Source of the DNA: Galdieria partita
Lineage: Eukaryota; Rhodophyta; Bangiophyceae; Galdieriales; Galdieriaceae
Direction of reading: 5' to 3'
Assembly (NCBI GenBank): GCA_025991245.1
Contig: BQMJ01000067.1
Coordinates: 1 to 64,000 of the forward strand
DNA: 64,000 bases
The notes beneath the pieces were generated by a model that saw only the letters and a list, made by a program, of their open reading frames with translations, ran no database searches and was not told the DNA's origin. The position numbers and the translations under genes are program-made. Below, one piece after another: positions 33,762 to 45,800 of the stretch (within the stretch, counting starts at the first letter, position 1; every line of letters starts with the position of its first letter).

Positions 33762-35760
33762 ATGGCGCCAATTGCCTTTTTTCTTTCAAAGAATTTCAAA
33801 AGGGAAATGAATGGCGATGTGGCTATGTTATGTGCGATAAGTAAACAAGGCATTTCGTTTTGGCAACTGAATACCTTTGATTGGCAAATACAACAATGCC
33901 CAATACAAAAAGTGGAACAACACTGGTTTCTTGCTTCCGACGACTGGAGAAAACAAAGCCAATTCAACAAAGCTATACAACAAAGTGCGTGGGGACAAGA
34001 GATACCATCAAGACTAGCTTGTGTTACACTGCAACATGAATTGTACGTTGTTGATGTTGCCAAAGGTCATATTATATGGCCGATTCGCAAAGTACAAGCC
34101 TATGATATCACTAGTCTTTGTTTTCTACAACACGACGAACTCCTTTGCATTGGTATGACCAATCTTATTTCTAATATGTCCTGACATGCGTGATTCTTAT
34201 TAGGAACGAAAAATGGACAGCTTAAGATATTTCAATTGGCTGGTGAAAAGCAACTGAGAACTTTGACTTTCTCCAATCCAATTATCCGCATGGCCGCTTC
34301 CAAGGATGACTTTCTCGCGGTGCAACTTGATGAACACCGAATTGCAATAGTATCTCAAGAAGATGAAGAAATGGTTGATAGAACGTTGGAGCCATTTGAT
34401 TTTGGAGTTACCAACTTATCATTTTCACCTTTGAACCACTCTTTATTAGCTGTCGCAGGTGACGATGGATCTCTGACTGTTGTCAATGTAAAATCTACCG
34501 AAAGGTTTGTAAATATTCAGTTTTCATCAGCGCATCTTTCTCCAGTATCATTGATCGCTTTTTCTCCTACCAATTCTTGTCTCTTATGTTCTGTTGGTTT
34601 GGATAAGCGCCTATGTTTCTTTGATATAGAAAAGAAAAAGAAAAGGATTCGAACGTTTTCGTTGAATGACTTTTGTGAATGTTTGCAATTCATGAATTCG
34701 GGTTCGCATTTAATTATTAGCTTTCAACAAGGTCGATTGAGTCTCTTTGACTTAAGGGGTGGAATTGAAGAAAGGTCGTCTATTGCAACTAGCCAAGTCA
34801 TTCAGTCGATTGTTACTCTGGACAAAGCGTTATTCGAAAGGGGAATATTGCGAAATGAAAAGGATAATATTAGGATTTCATCCACATCTACTTTGTGCAA
34901 GTCAGAAATGGTTGATGAGGAAAAGGAAAACGTTGACTATGTGTCTAATAGAATCGATGATAATCAGCATTCTTTCCAGTCTCATCGTACAATTGAAGGA
35001 GATTCTGGTTGGACGGACAAGTTGCTATTGGACGATTCGCTACTGTATAATGAATCACGACAACTTGGCTCTTTAGAAAATGGCAAGTCATTGGAATGTT
35101 CAAGGAATCACCTTTCAGAATCCATGATAGCCATTCATTCTGGAAGCACGAGTACGCAGAAACGAGAGGAGCAGCACTTTCAAAGAAGGGAATTGGAAGA
35201 AGAAGCGGATAGTGAATATTTGCCAACCAAAGGAAACTTTTCACGACCATTTTCTACTTCATGGGATGAAACTCCTATATTGGCTGCATCGTCTTCTCAA
35301 CAACAAGTTGACGAAAAAGTTGGCCAAATTGCTGATCGTACACGGAATGAAATTCGAAATTCTGCTTCCTACCTAAATCCTTTTCAATGTCTGCTACAAG
35401 ATTCGCCATCTCTCTCCTATCAACCTCGTTGTGAGCAATTAGAGAATCAAAGCAAAGATCTAGCCACTCGTAATATCTATTCGGGTTTGTTAGAGTCTAT
35501 AGAAGATATTCAATATGCGAATAATAGAGAAATCAAGCAGCATATACAAAATCTGCATATTGATGTGATTCGCAATTTTGAAGAGCAACAAGTAAGTTGG
35601 TTATTTTTATCATTTCCGTATATATTGAAGTGCGCATACATTCAAGAATCGCATTCAGGACTTGGAACAGCTTTTACAAAAATTGATGAAGCAAATTGAA
35701 TTGTTAGAACACAGAGCTCAACAAGATCGAATTCTATTTCCCTCATCTTTGACAAAATGA
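33762..35760 (+). CDS. NEDD1/GCP-WD-like WD40 protein
   Basis: Three exons: 33762-34152, 34204-35591, 35659-35760; introns 51 and 67 nt; 626 aa. The N-terminal half holds weak WD40 repeats (LSFSPLNHSLLAVAGDDGSLTVVNV and IAFSPTNSCLLCSVGLDKRLCFFDI are the clearest). A disordered Ser-rich middle is followed by a C-terminal helix with IKQHIQNLHIDVIRNFEEQQ, which fits the conserved gamma-tubulin-binding end of NEDD1. NEDD1 recruits gamma-tubulin ring complexes to spindle poles and to microtubule walls. Identification rests on the WD40 plus C-terminal helix layout. Its TGA shares bases with the ATG of the next gene. Confidence 0.65.
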
Positions 35761-38403
35761 CGTCCAACCTTGTAGTTAACTATGACCGCAAAGGGTTGAT
35801 TATTGGTTCTCAACGTGTTTTGCTATTTAGTGCAAGTATTCATTATCCTCGTTGTCAACCTGGCGATTGGCAAAAGTTGATTCAGTTGGCAAAGGAAGCT
35901 GGTGTAAACTGTATCGAAACTTGCAAGTAATCCTTTCGTCTTGGTAGGAGTGATCTGAATAATTTCATTGATAGATGTTTTTTGGAATCAACACGAAAAG
36001 GAAAAAGGAGTATATGACTTTTCGGGACGTTTGGATCTTTTTGGTTTTATTCAAACTATTGCCCAAGCCGGGCTATATGCTTTATTACGTATAGGACCTT
36101 ATATATGTGCAGAGACTCATTATGGAGGATTTCCGCATTGGTTGAGAGACATTGCTGGTAAAAACAAACTGAAAATGGAAGAAAACATACAGATATGACC
36201 CTTTTGTGGATTAGGAATAGAGTTTCGCACCCAAAATGAACCTTTCCAAAGGGAATCGAGTCGTTGGGTTCGTTTTCTGGTGGAGCAATTGAATAATAAT
36301 CGTTGTTTTTACAGTCAAGGAGGTCCCATCATAATGGTTCAGTTGGAGAATGAGTACAAATTGATTGGAAACAATTATGGAGAAGCTGGACGTAATTATC
36401 TCAAATGGTGTTCTGAATTGGCAAAAGGTATCATTTTCCAGCTTTTTGTCAGATTCTATTTGAATGTATTGTTTTGAAAGATTTGCGGCTACCGGTACCT
36501 TTGTTTATGTGCAAAGGAAGTATTGAGGTGAATATGGATAGCACACATCTATCTATTTGATTGAAACAATATGAATAGAATGTGCTTGAGACTATCAATG
36601 ACTTTTATGGTCATCGAGAAATAGAAAATCATCATCGAGAGTATCCTAATCAACCTGCTATTTGGACGGAATGTTGGACAGGATGGTGAGAATTGAAGGC
36701 TTGAGAGTGAAATATTCATTTTAGAGGTCTATTTAGGTATGATGTTTGGGGTAGTGGCCATCATATTCGACCCTGCAAAGTAAGTTTCTTTTATCATCAT
36801 GTGCAGTTGGGCAATATTCGAACCTTTCTAGGATTTGTTTTATGCAGTCCTGAGGTTTTTCGCTCAAGGTGGAAAAGGAATCAATTATTACATGTTTTAT
36901 GGTGGTACCAACTATGAACAATTGGCAATGTATCTACAGACAACCAGTTATGATTATGATGCTCCAATAGATGAATATGGTAGAAGGACCGAAAAGTATT
37001 TTGGTTTACAATACATTCATCGACAACTTGAACGACATTTTGCTTCATTAGCATTGAGTCTAGAAGCTCCTATTGCACATTCCTATGAGAATAATTATGT
37101 TTGGATATATATTTGGGAAAAGGATGATTCCAGTTGTGTATTTCTTTGTAATGATCATCCAACATCAACCAAAAGAGTACAATGGAATGACCAAATATAT
37201 TGTTTGGCTCCTTTATCTGTACAAATGATGGTTGGTCATCATTATCTGATATTGAATAGTGATGATCTTTGGGTAGATGATGAGTTTGTTCAGACAAAGT
37301 TGGAGCCGATATCTTTAAAAGCGGTAGAGTGGAGTTGGCAATGTTATAAGGAAGAGATACCGACCACATGTGTAACGAATTCAGCTTCTCATTTATCTAC
37401 AACAACGAGAATAGAAAGTCAAGTTCCTGTAGAGATGTTGCAGTATACAGGAATAGCTACTGATTATGCATGGTATATTGCTCATTATCAACTCGGTCCT
37501 CAAATAGAAGAATGGACTAGAGATGAAGCTTTAGAATGGATTGGAGGACAAGTGGATTTGGAAGCTGCAGATTATGTTCAAGTGTATATCAATGGCGTTT
37601 ATAAGACAAGTTCACCGTTGCCCTTATCAGAGGAACGATTTCCCAATGACTGGAATGAGACGAGTGCCTATCCTCAGTTAGGCTTTCATCAACATATGGA
37701 GTTTACACATTCAGAGACTTTGAAGGATTCTGTATTTTGTATTTCATTTCTAGTTTCTTCTTTGGGAATGATTAAAGGAGATTGGCAACTTGATCGTGGA
37801 TGGAATATGAAAGACGAAAGAAAAGGTCTCTTTGGAATACCCAAAATAGTATGGAAAGTACGTGGAAAGGATAGTGATTATACTATTCCTTTACAACTTT
37901 CAAGTACTTTTCAATTCATTCCCTTATGGATGCAGCCACCTTTTCATGAAAGTCATCACAATCAGAACACTTTGAATGTTTCAGTTATTGAAAGAGATAT
38001 GATAGGACCTCGTTGGTATCGAGCTACCATTTCATTGTTCACTGACAAGGTATATTATCTATATGGATGGAAGAGAGCATATTCATCTGATAACGGATAG
38101 GAACAGCACAGTGGTTTATTACTGGATTGCAAAGGATTATGGAAAGGCCGCATTTGGTGGAATAAGCAAGATTTGGGTCGTTATTGGCTGATACCCGTAT
38201 CTTGTGTCGATTCTTCTTCATCTTCTCCGATAAGAGAAATCCAATCGGATGAAACACAACGTTTCTATTTTATTCACAAGTCGATGGTCTATTCAGTGAA
38301 TGAATTGATTATCTTTGAAGAATGGGGAGGAACACTTGAATATATCGATTTGTTGGAGATTCCCTATACCAATCCCATGGAACCTAAACCACTGGATGCA
38401 TAA
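35757..38403 (+). CDS. Beta-galactosidase, GH35 (plant type)
   Basis: Eight exons: 35757-35926, 35975-36157, 36215-36427, 36481-36527, 36579-36685, 36737-36779, 36832-38049, 38101-38403. The GH35 hallmarks are all visible: [40 protein letters not shown] with the acid/base Glu, [10 protein letters not shown] with the nucleophile Glu, [12 protein letters not shown], and a C-terminal [15 protein letters not shown] of the galactose-binding domain. The enzyme releases terminal beta-galactose. No clear signal peptide is seen, so the site of action is open. The first exon junction is odd: the expected text CIETC-VFWN needs a frame that the best GT-AG pair does not give, so a non-canonical junction or a one-base sequence error is possible. 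The start overlaps the previous stop by 4 bases and the end overlaps PP5 on the other strand by 40. Confidence 0.9.
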
Positions 38404-40340
38404 GCCATAGGAGGAATATTGGGATGAGCAACTTGTGCAAATGTATAAAATTGAGGTTCTAATGTGGAAGAAAATCGAATATAAGCTCCGAGATTGCCCA
38501 TTTGGTCACAATAGTTGGGAGCAGAGAAGACAGTAATAAGTCTATTCTCTGCTTCTACTTCATAACCTTTTTCCTTCATTTCATGACTCCTAACTAACAA
38601 GGCAATCTGATTGGCATCTAAAAACCTACGAGTAACATCCGGTCCAAAAGATACTCCAATTCCTCTTTTGGATATCCCCCAACCCCATTCCTATCCCAAT
38701 AGACTTTTATTCTTTATATGCAAAACAGTCTTTGATATACCTTTTGAGGATCACTCCATAACAATTCGGCCATAAGACCTTGGTCAGGCTCTCGATGTCT
38801 ATCTAGTCGTTGTAAATCCTCCAATAAGACGCCATCTCTACTAAATAATCCTCCATGAATAACCAACACTTGTTTCCTCATTCTCAACCCATCATATCCA
38901 TATAACATATTATCCAATACAAGTTCATATTCACTTACCCCTTTTCATTTCCTATCAATAAATGTCCCAAAGGAAGACTTTCAAACAACTCAGCAAATAA
39001 GGAATAAATGGTTTCATTGTATTTTGCTTTGACTTCTCCTTCAAATCCATAAATCTTGTTCATATTCTTGCTTTCATGATTGCCCCGATTAAGAAGCATA
39101 CAAAGAGGATCATAACAAACAAAAGTCAATAAAGTGACGATTACTTCAACACTAAAAGAGCCTCGATCCACAAAGTCACCTTATAACAGCCATGAACTCC
39201 ATTTTCAATACGTGAAAGATTGCCTTACCATTGAACAAATAAGGATTACCACAGGATGGATAGCCATTGAGTTGAAAAATATTCAACAAATCATAAAATT
39301 GTCCGTGAGTATCACCACAAACGGTAATTCCGCTCTCTTTTACTTGATAAGTTACGATATTGTCCAATTGGTCTATTCTTCATATCAACCAATACGATTA
39401 TTCCTTTACCCAACAATAGACTTACCAAAATATCGTTTGGCATACACCAACAACTTGATGAGATACTTTTTATGAAGTTTGCCTTGATTGCGTAAATATT
39501 CAATCAATTCGTAACAAAAGGATTCTGAAATATTCTCTTCTTGTTCCCATCGAGGTCCTTGATAGCTATCTTCTACTACAATGGAATGGTAATCCATAGT
39601 TTCAAACAGAGATAGTGGCTTTACAGCATCCGAATCAATTGCTTTGGCAAAAGCTTGTTCTCGAATTCTCCTTTCACATTCCTATTATCACATATCGATA
39701 TCTAAAGACACAAAAGAATATTTCGATGAATACTTGACCTTTTTCTTAGCCATTGCATCGGCGTCATGAGGCACCAACTGCAATACCTTTTTAAAATCTT
39801 CCAAAGCAGCTTTATACTTTCCAAGTGCAAAATTGGCAACTGCACGTCTATAATAGCCTTTAGGATATTTGGGATCCCATTCGATACTTTTACAAGCATC
39901 CATATAAGCATATCCATATTCCTATGTATCCAAAATAACATGTTCACTACGACCCACTTGGAGAAATAATATCCTTTAGCTTACTTCCATTTTGGTTCGA
40001 GCGAGAGCACGATTGGCATAAAGTATAGCACAAGGAGCTAATTGGATAGCTTGAGTATACAACTCACAAGCTTGTGTGTATCTAAAGTTTCAATATGGTG
40101 ACTATTATTTCCTATTCAATCCCTTGACACAATCTTCACCTACTTTTTGGCTCCAACAGCTGCATTGGCCTGTTGACGTAACTGTTCTACACGAGTATGA
40201 ATATCCTCATCTGTTGGGTTGTTTGTCTTCTCTTCATAGTGATTGTCATTCCACAACATATTCTTCGAGTCCAATTGAGAAATGTTATTTCTTGGCCAAC
40301 TTTTGTTTTTTGTAGTTGAAGTTCCCATCATTGCCATCAT
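38364..40340 (-). CDS. Protein phosphatase 5 (TPR plus PPP catalytic domain)
   Basis: About eight exons (for example 40340-40144, 40081-39985, 39921-39739, 39681-39426, 39372-39229, and one starting at 39179), joined by introns of about 50-65 nt. The N-terminal TPR part is seen as [44 protein letters not shown] and so on. The catalytic domain has GDTHGQ, GDFVDRG (across a junction), GNHES, HGGLFS and LVRSHE, the full metal-binding set of PPP phosphatases, and SAPNYCD. PP5 acts with Hsp90 on clients such as kinases. The start may be 40340 or the ATG at 40259; the first overlaps the divergent LMBR1-like gene by 59 bp, the second leaves a 22-bp gap. Confidence 0.92.
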
Positions 40341-42175
40341 TGTATTATGTTTATTATTCTATTATAGTGCTAAAAGAGGTGCTACTTCTTGGTATGTCTA
40401 TCTATTTGTTGGTTTGACTTGGTTCATTTGTCTGGTGGTTATTTTCTTGGTTCCTTTGGATTTGGCAGAAACACTGGTGGATCGTTGTCAAGTATTGGTG
40501 GCTTACTCTGAATATACGGGTTATCAAAAAGGTGATTGTCCCGTTCATGAAACTCGTCCAGGCTTTGTATATATCCTATGGTTGATTATTTATTGGATAT
40601 CGTTTGCTTTGACGTGGCTATGGTTGCCCATATGTTCACAATACGCCGTTGCGGGCGATTATTCCTTTCTCAAACGACTACAAACTGCGCTATGGTCGAA
40701 TGCTTTGTTCTACGCTATTTGTGGAATATTCATTATCGGTTTTGGAATATATATGGCAATTCGATATCACCTTTCTGCTTATTCACTGATGGGTTTGTTG
40801 ATTGGATTATCCAACGCTTTTGGATTGTTGGGTGTGATATGTATGCTCGGATATGGGATTGTACAAATTCCCAGGGCTTTATGGCATCTTGGAGACTTGA
40901 ATAGAAGATTGAGATATTGTGAATTCAAAGTGACCGAATATAACGATCGCATGGATGAAGCAAGAGCTGATTTGGCACAAATATTGGGACAGATTGAAAG
41001 AGTGCAACAAAAACTGGCACAATTATTAGCTTTGGAGGATATTCGTGATGGCTCTGAAACAATCGATGAGCAACCACCAGGCATAGCTCCATCCTCTATT
41101 CAACAGAGACATCGCCTGATCAACTTTATTCAAGTCATTATAAGAGAAATACCAAGAGAAGATTTAAGAGTTGCGTTACCTGTTCCTGATAGAACAGCAG
41201 AAATACCTAAACTGATTACTGAAAATTTCTTAGCTCGTTTACATCAAAGGCTTTATCAAAGAGTAGGAAAGGCGAATGGGATTGTATTTCTTTGACAAAA
41301 ACTTTGAGTAGGTCATAGAATATCGCAAGTCGAGTTATTTGTGGAGTCGTACGTGTGATGAGGCTTTTCAATTGGAGCAGTGGATTGCTTGGAAGAATGG
41401 CACGAGTTGGAAGTCTATTTGGATACCGAATCGTTATTCTTGGCATTCCTTTTATCTTTTACTGATGAGTCGATTCCTCGCGTGTATAGCGATTGCGCTG
41501 TCCGTTTTATTTCTTTGGAGTGAAACGACTATTTGGAGTTTGAAAACTTCTCATCATTGGGATGTTTCACCTCTATCGCTATGGATTCACCGCCAAGGAA
41601 TGAGCAATTATGCTATTCAAGTAAGTAGTCGTTGGGACACGAGTTGAGATGGATCATTCTATTGTGTTTTGGCATAGTTGATATCGTTATTCTCGATTGC
41701 TTATTTGGCGCTGTGTGTTTATTATTCTTTGTTTCATTTCAATTTGTATCGCTTTTATGAACTCATTCCACAACACACCGACACGTATTCCTTATTTCTC
41801 AATGCTTTGTTATGTTGTCGTTTTACGGTTCCGCTGTGTTATAATTTTTTGACATGCGTGCATGAAACTGCATTTGCTGTGCCGTTGTTGTATCCTTCCA
41901 TACCGGCATCTTTGCTGCCTACTACATCGTTTAGCAAAGTGGAGCAGAGTATGCAAGTATTGCCTATTCTAGGAAACAGTTTCAACGCATTCTTCCCAGT
42001 AGTGTTGCTACTCTTTGTACTGGGAACGAGCTTTCAACTATGGACGAGACTCTTATCCGCTCTAGGATTGAAACAGTTTGGATTTGAACGTGATGATGAT
42101 CTGCAATATGAACGTTTAGGCAGAGAGCTGTTGGAACGTGAAAAGCAAACAAGACAAAGGCGAGCAACAAACTAG
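40282..42175 (+). CDS. LMBR1-like multi-pass membrane protein
   Basis: Three exons: 40282-41262, 41312-41620, 41678-42175; introns 49 and 57 nt; 595 aa. About nine membrane segments, VPLDLAET after TM2, and a cytosolic coiled region (residues about 200-330) between the membrane halves fit the LMBR1/LMBD family, which includes lipocalin receptors and the lysosomal cobalamin exporter partner LMBD1. The start ATG is the only one that keeps the first membrane segment. Function here is open. Confidence 0.8.
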
Positions 42176-42299
42176 AGAATGACGAATCTCTTGTGGTGGA
42201 TCCAAAAATACAGTGATTATCCTACAGATAACATCGATTCACTCGCTCTGTCTATTCAGAGTCAACCCGTTTTTTTATATGAAGTATAGGAGAGAGATA

Positions 42300-42749
42300 T
42301 TACTGTTGTATGTTGTGTTGTACTCGTTGCAACTCTTCCACTGCCAAATGACTCGTAAATACCAACGAATCATGCGTAAACTCTACGACTATCGGATAAT
42401 TCGCAGTGATAGGCTCACCTTTATAAGAATCACAAAATCCAATCACTTTTCCCACCTTGTCTTTCAACGAGATCCCTTGTCCTTTCATCTTGGGAACATG
42501 ATAGACCACAAGGTCCGCTTTCACTTGGACAAGATCACCACAACGGATACCGCAACGCTGTTCAGACTGCGTTTCAAAAGTGGACATCATCTTTGAAGGG
42601 AGTATAGGAAGCAGCTTTTTGTGGTTGAGGCATAATAACTTGGGCCAGCGATGAGATTGCAACAAGTATCCTTTCTTTTTATGTAAAGACAAGCGATGGA
42701 GGAAAGGACAAGTGCTTTGAAAACAGAGTTGATCCATCCCCCAATCCAT
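42300..42749 (-). CDS. Ferredoxin-thioredoxin reductase, variable chain, plastid
   Basis: 149 aa. The first 50-60 residues are basic and hydroxyl-rich, like a plastid transit peptide. The mature part has GDLVQVKADLVVYHVPKMKG and GKPIT-type text (KGEPITANYPIVVEF), the SH3-like barrel of FTR-V, and ends in FTSHLAVEELQ. With the catalytic [4Fe-4S] subunit (FTR-C) it passes electrons from photosystem I via ferredoxin to thioredoxins. This is good evidence for a photosynthetic host. The ATG follows the stop of the upstream PPR gene after only 2 bases, which suggests that its promoter is inside that gene or that the two share a transcript. Confidence 0.88.
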   Translation of the reverse strand: MDWGMDQLCFQSTCPFLHRLSLHKKKGYLLQSHRWPKLLCLNHKKLLPILPSKMMSTFETQSEQRCGIRCGDLVQVKADLVVYHVPKMKGQGISLKDKVGKVIGFCDSYKGEPITANYPIVVEFTHDSLVFTSHLAVEELQRVQHNIQQ

Positions 42750-42751
42750 CT

Positions 42752-45719
42752 CTATCCTTTCTCCTTTTGTAGGGATCGACCTAATAATAAATGCAATTGT
42801 TCTAAATAACAACGCTGCTGCTCCATTTCGTCCTTTTCTATTCGTAAAGCTTGTTGTGAAAATGATCGACTTTCTTCCATCAATCCTGACCGAAGACAAA
42901 CTTCACTTACATGTTTCCATTGCTGCCAACTCCATTGTATTTGTGATTCCTTCATATGTCTCAAAGCTGCCAATGCTTTCACACGATCACCTTGTTCAAA
43001 ACATGCTTCCACTAATAGTTGATAGGTAACCCTATCCAGTGAAACTTGAGAACGAACTTTACGAAATAATTGCAACATCTTGTCCAATTGTCCTCGTTTA
43101 CGATAAAAACTCAATAAAATATTATACAACTCAATGCTATCAGGTACTTGACTCGCCCAATCCATAACTTTTTCAATGGGAGGATTCTCTTGAGAAAGTT
43201 TCCAAGTGGCTAAAATAGTAAAAGTCCATAGATTGCTACCCACTCCATCTCTTTCCATTCTCTCATAGAATGTTTCAACCACTTGAGTTGAACTAGTGCT
43301 CATCAAACTCCAAAAAGTGGCATTGTAAGCTACATATATCAATACTTTTGGATATATAAAAAATCAAAAGACATACCTAAACGGTCAATGGCAATCTTTT
43401 GACTATCACAAATATCAAAGATGAACAACAAAGCTTTGAAAGAGACAGGAGACTCAACAGCATCTTTCCATAAAGGTTGTAAACTATCCAACAACTGCCA
43501 TGGCAACTGTTCAGGATAAGGCTCCTTGGGTTCCTTGGAATAACATGATAAAGGTAAACAAAAGAATTCATCCATAGCTAACTGGAAAAGTGCATCACAA
43601 CAAACTATACCGGTATCCAAAATATGCACAGTGCTGACTGATGATGATTCAGTGCGCTGTTGATTCTTCATGATCATCATTTGGGCAATACTACATATAA
43701 GAACAGTTAAAGTACGCTATCATGACATCCATTGTGAAAAAGGAGTTTTCAGTAAAATCATTTTTCCAAATATAAAATGGCATACCGTATTCGCTAGTTG
43801 ATTTTCTATCATTTCATCCAATAATAAGAAAAAGCATTGTTCATCTCCACATAAACTTGCAATATAAAGCAAAATATGATAAAATTCCGCAACATAAACA
43901 TCCGTACGAGTACGTAATGAATCAAGTCTCAATAATCCCCATTGTAAGGCAGTTTTAGGTTCATTTCGATGGCTATACAAATATAATGCCTCAGATTGTA
44001 CCATAAGAGCTTCATATTCTTTGAGTTCTGAATGACCATTCGTTAGGATGTTACCTTCTTTCCATGGAACAAACTTACTTTGATAAACCAAAATAGAAAG
44101 ATTATCATTCCCCGCAAAAGACGTATTCCAAAGTATATCGAATAAATCATCGGTGGTACAACTAAGACGTTGCTTAATGAGTATTTCAAATACTTGCAAG
44201 GTTTCAGGTATCATCCTAAATTGACCTAAGCAATGGAAAAGCTTTTCCAAAATGCTTCATTCGAGCAACTTGTATTTATAACAAACTTTACCTCATGAAA
44301 TTGTGATTTACTTAAACGATAACCTGCTCTGCACATTTTATGAAAGATATTGAGTGCTTCCAAAGGATATTTGTTCTTACAATAGCCATGCAATAGAGTG
44401 GATAGGGTGACAATATTGCCAGATAAACCAGAACGACGCATGCTCTCATAAACATTCATAGCAAGTTCCATATCTCCTACATTACCACAAGCATAAATCA
44501 AACAAGTATAAATATAATCATTAGGAGCAATTCCTTCTTCTGTCATTTTTTGGAGCCAACTAAACGCCAATTCCAGTTTTCCTGCTTTTCCTAATGCATC
44601 AATAATCATTCCATACATTCTAACGTTGGGATGAATGCCGTCTTCCACCATCTTGCGAAAATACTCAAACATCAAAGTCAAATCCCCATGAATAGCACAA
44701 GCATACATGACACTAAAATAAACAGCTTCGGTAGGCTGATGTCCTCTCTGTAACATTTGCTTCCAGAGCTGCGACATGGAATCCAATTTTCCTAATCTCC
44801 CAAAAGCTTCAAAAATAATAGCATAAGTTGTCACAGAAGGCAATACATTCATAGCTGGCATTTCAACTGAAAAAAGTTCCAAAGCTTCCGAAAAACGACC
44901 TGCCTGAATAAGACCTTTACATAGAATGTTACAAGATACTTCATTAGGATACATGTCAAAGTCTCTCTTCAAATTCCGAAAAACTTCAAATGCAGAATCC
45001 ACTTTCCCTAACTGACAATATGCATACATCAGAGAATTCAAAGTGCGAATATCCATCTCAAGTTGATCTTTTTCGTTTAATAACTGCTGATGCAGTAAGT
45101 GAACCACTGCTTGTTGGTTATCTCGAGGTATAGAACCAATACGAGACAATAAGATAGTAAAAGTTAAAATAGAAGGAAAAACTCCTCTGGAACGAGCCTT
45201 TTCATATAGATCCCACATTTCCACACCTTTTCTACAGTTTCCTAACTTTTGTAACAGCTGATTCATAGTAGGAGTTGTTATAGTCAGCTTGGTATGGCGT
45301 AAAAATAATTTATAAGCTTCCTGAGGCTTAGATTCCCTGATGAAACTCAACATTCTGCGTTCTTTTGAAGAGAGAACTATATATCCCCCCGACGAGGTAT
45401 CCTGTGAAGCATCTGCTTTCTTTAATCTCTTAAACGGAGGTCGAAGATTTTTACTAGAACTTTCCAAAGACTCGCTTTCATTTTTTGATTGACTACTGGC
45501 CGTTGAATATATCGTGAAAAAGCGTTTGCTTCCTCTTTTGGTCTGGTTGAAGAATGAACGATGACACGGTTGTTTTGTCTTATTCTTATCTTTCCAAAAG
45601 GCTCTACATTGCTTATAACTGTGACAACATTGACAACTCGTATGACTCTTTAGTGCATATGTTGTACGTAAGGGAATATACAGAAAACCAAGTCTAAGTC
45701 TGTCTGACAAGAGCGCCAT
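42752..45719 (-). CDS. Pentatricopeptide repeat (PPR) protein, organelle-targeted
   Basis: About four exons: 45719-44292, 44241 to about 43786, about 43680 to 43380, and about 43320-42752; the first intron (44291-44242) is clear, the later junctions are approximate. The first exon carries a run of about eight 35-residue PPR motifs, for example TTYAIIFEAFGRLGKLDSMSQLW, VRMYGMIIDALGKAGKLELAFSW and YIYTCLIYACGNVGDMELAMNVY, with more weak repeats in the later exons. The N-terminus is basic and lacks acids, as for plastid or mitochondrial import. PPR proteins bind organelle RNA one base per repeat. The start at 45719 is preferred to 45821 because the latter lies within the promoter of the divergent gene. 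Confidence 0.82.
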
Positions 45720-45800
45720 TTCTTCAAGAAAAAATGCCAACACACCCCATTTGAAGAGTTGTGTTTTGGTTGTGCATTTTGTCTTTGCGAGTTGCATATT

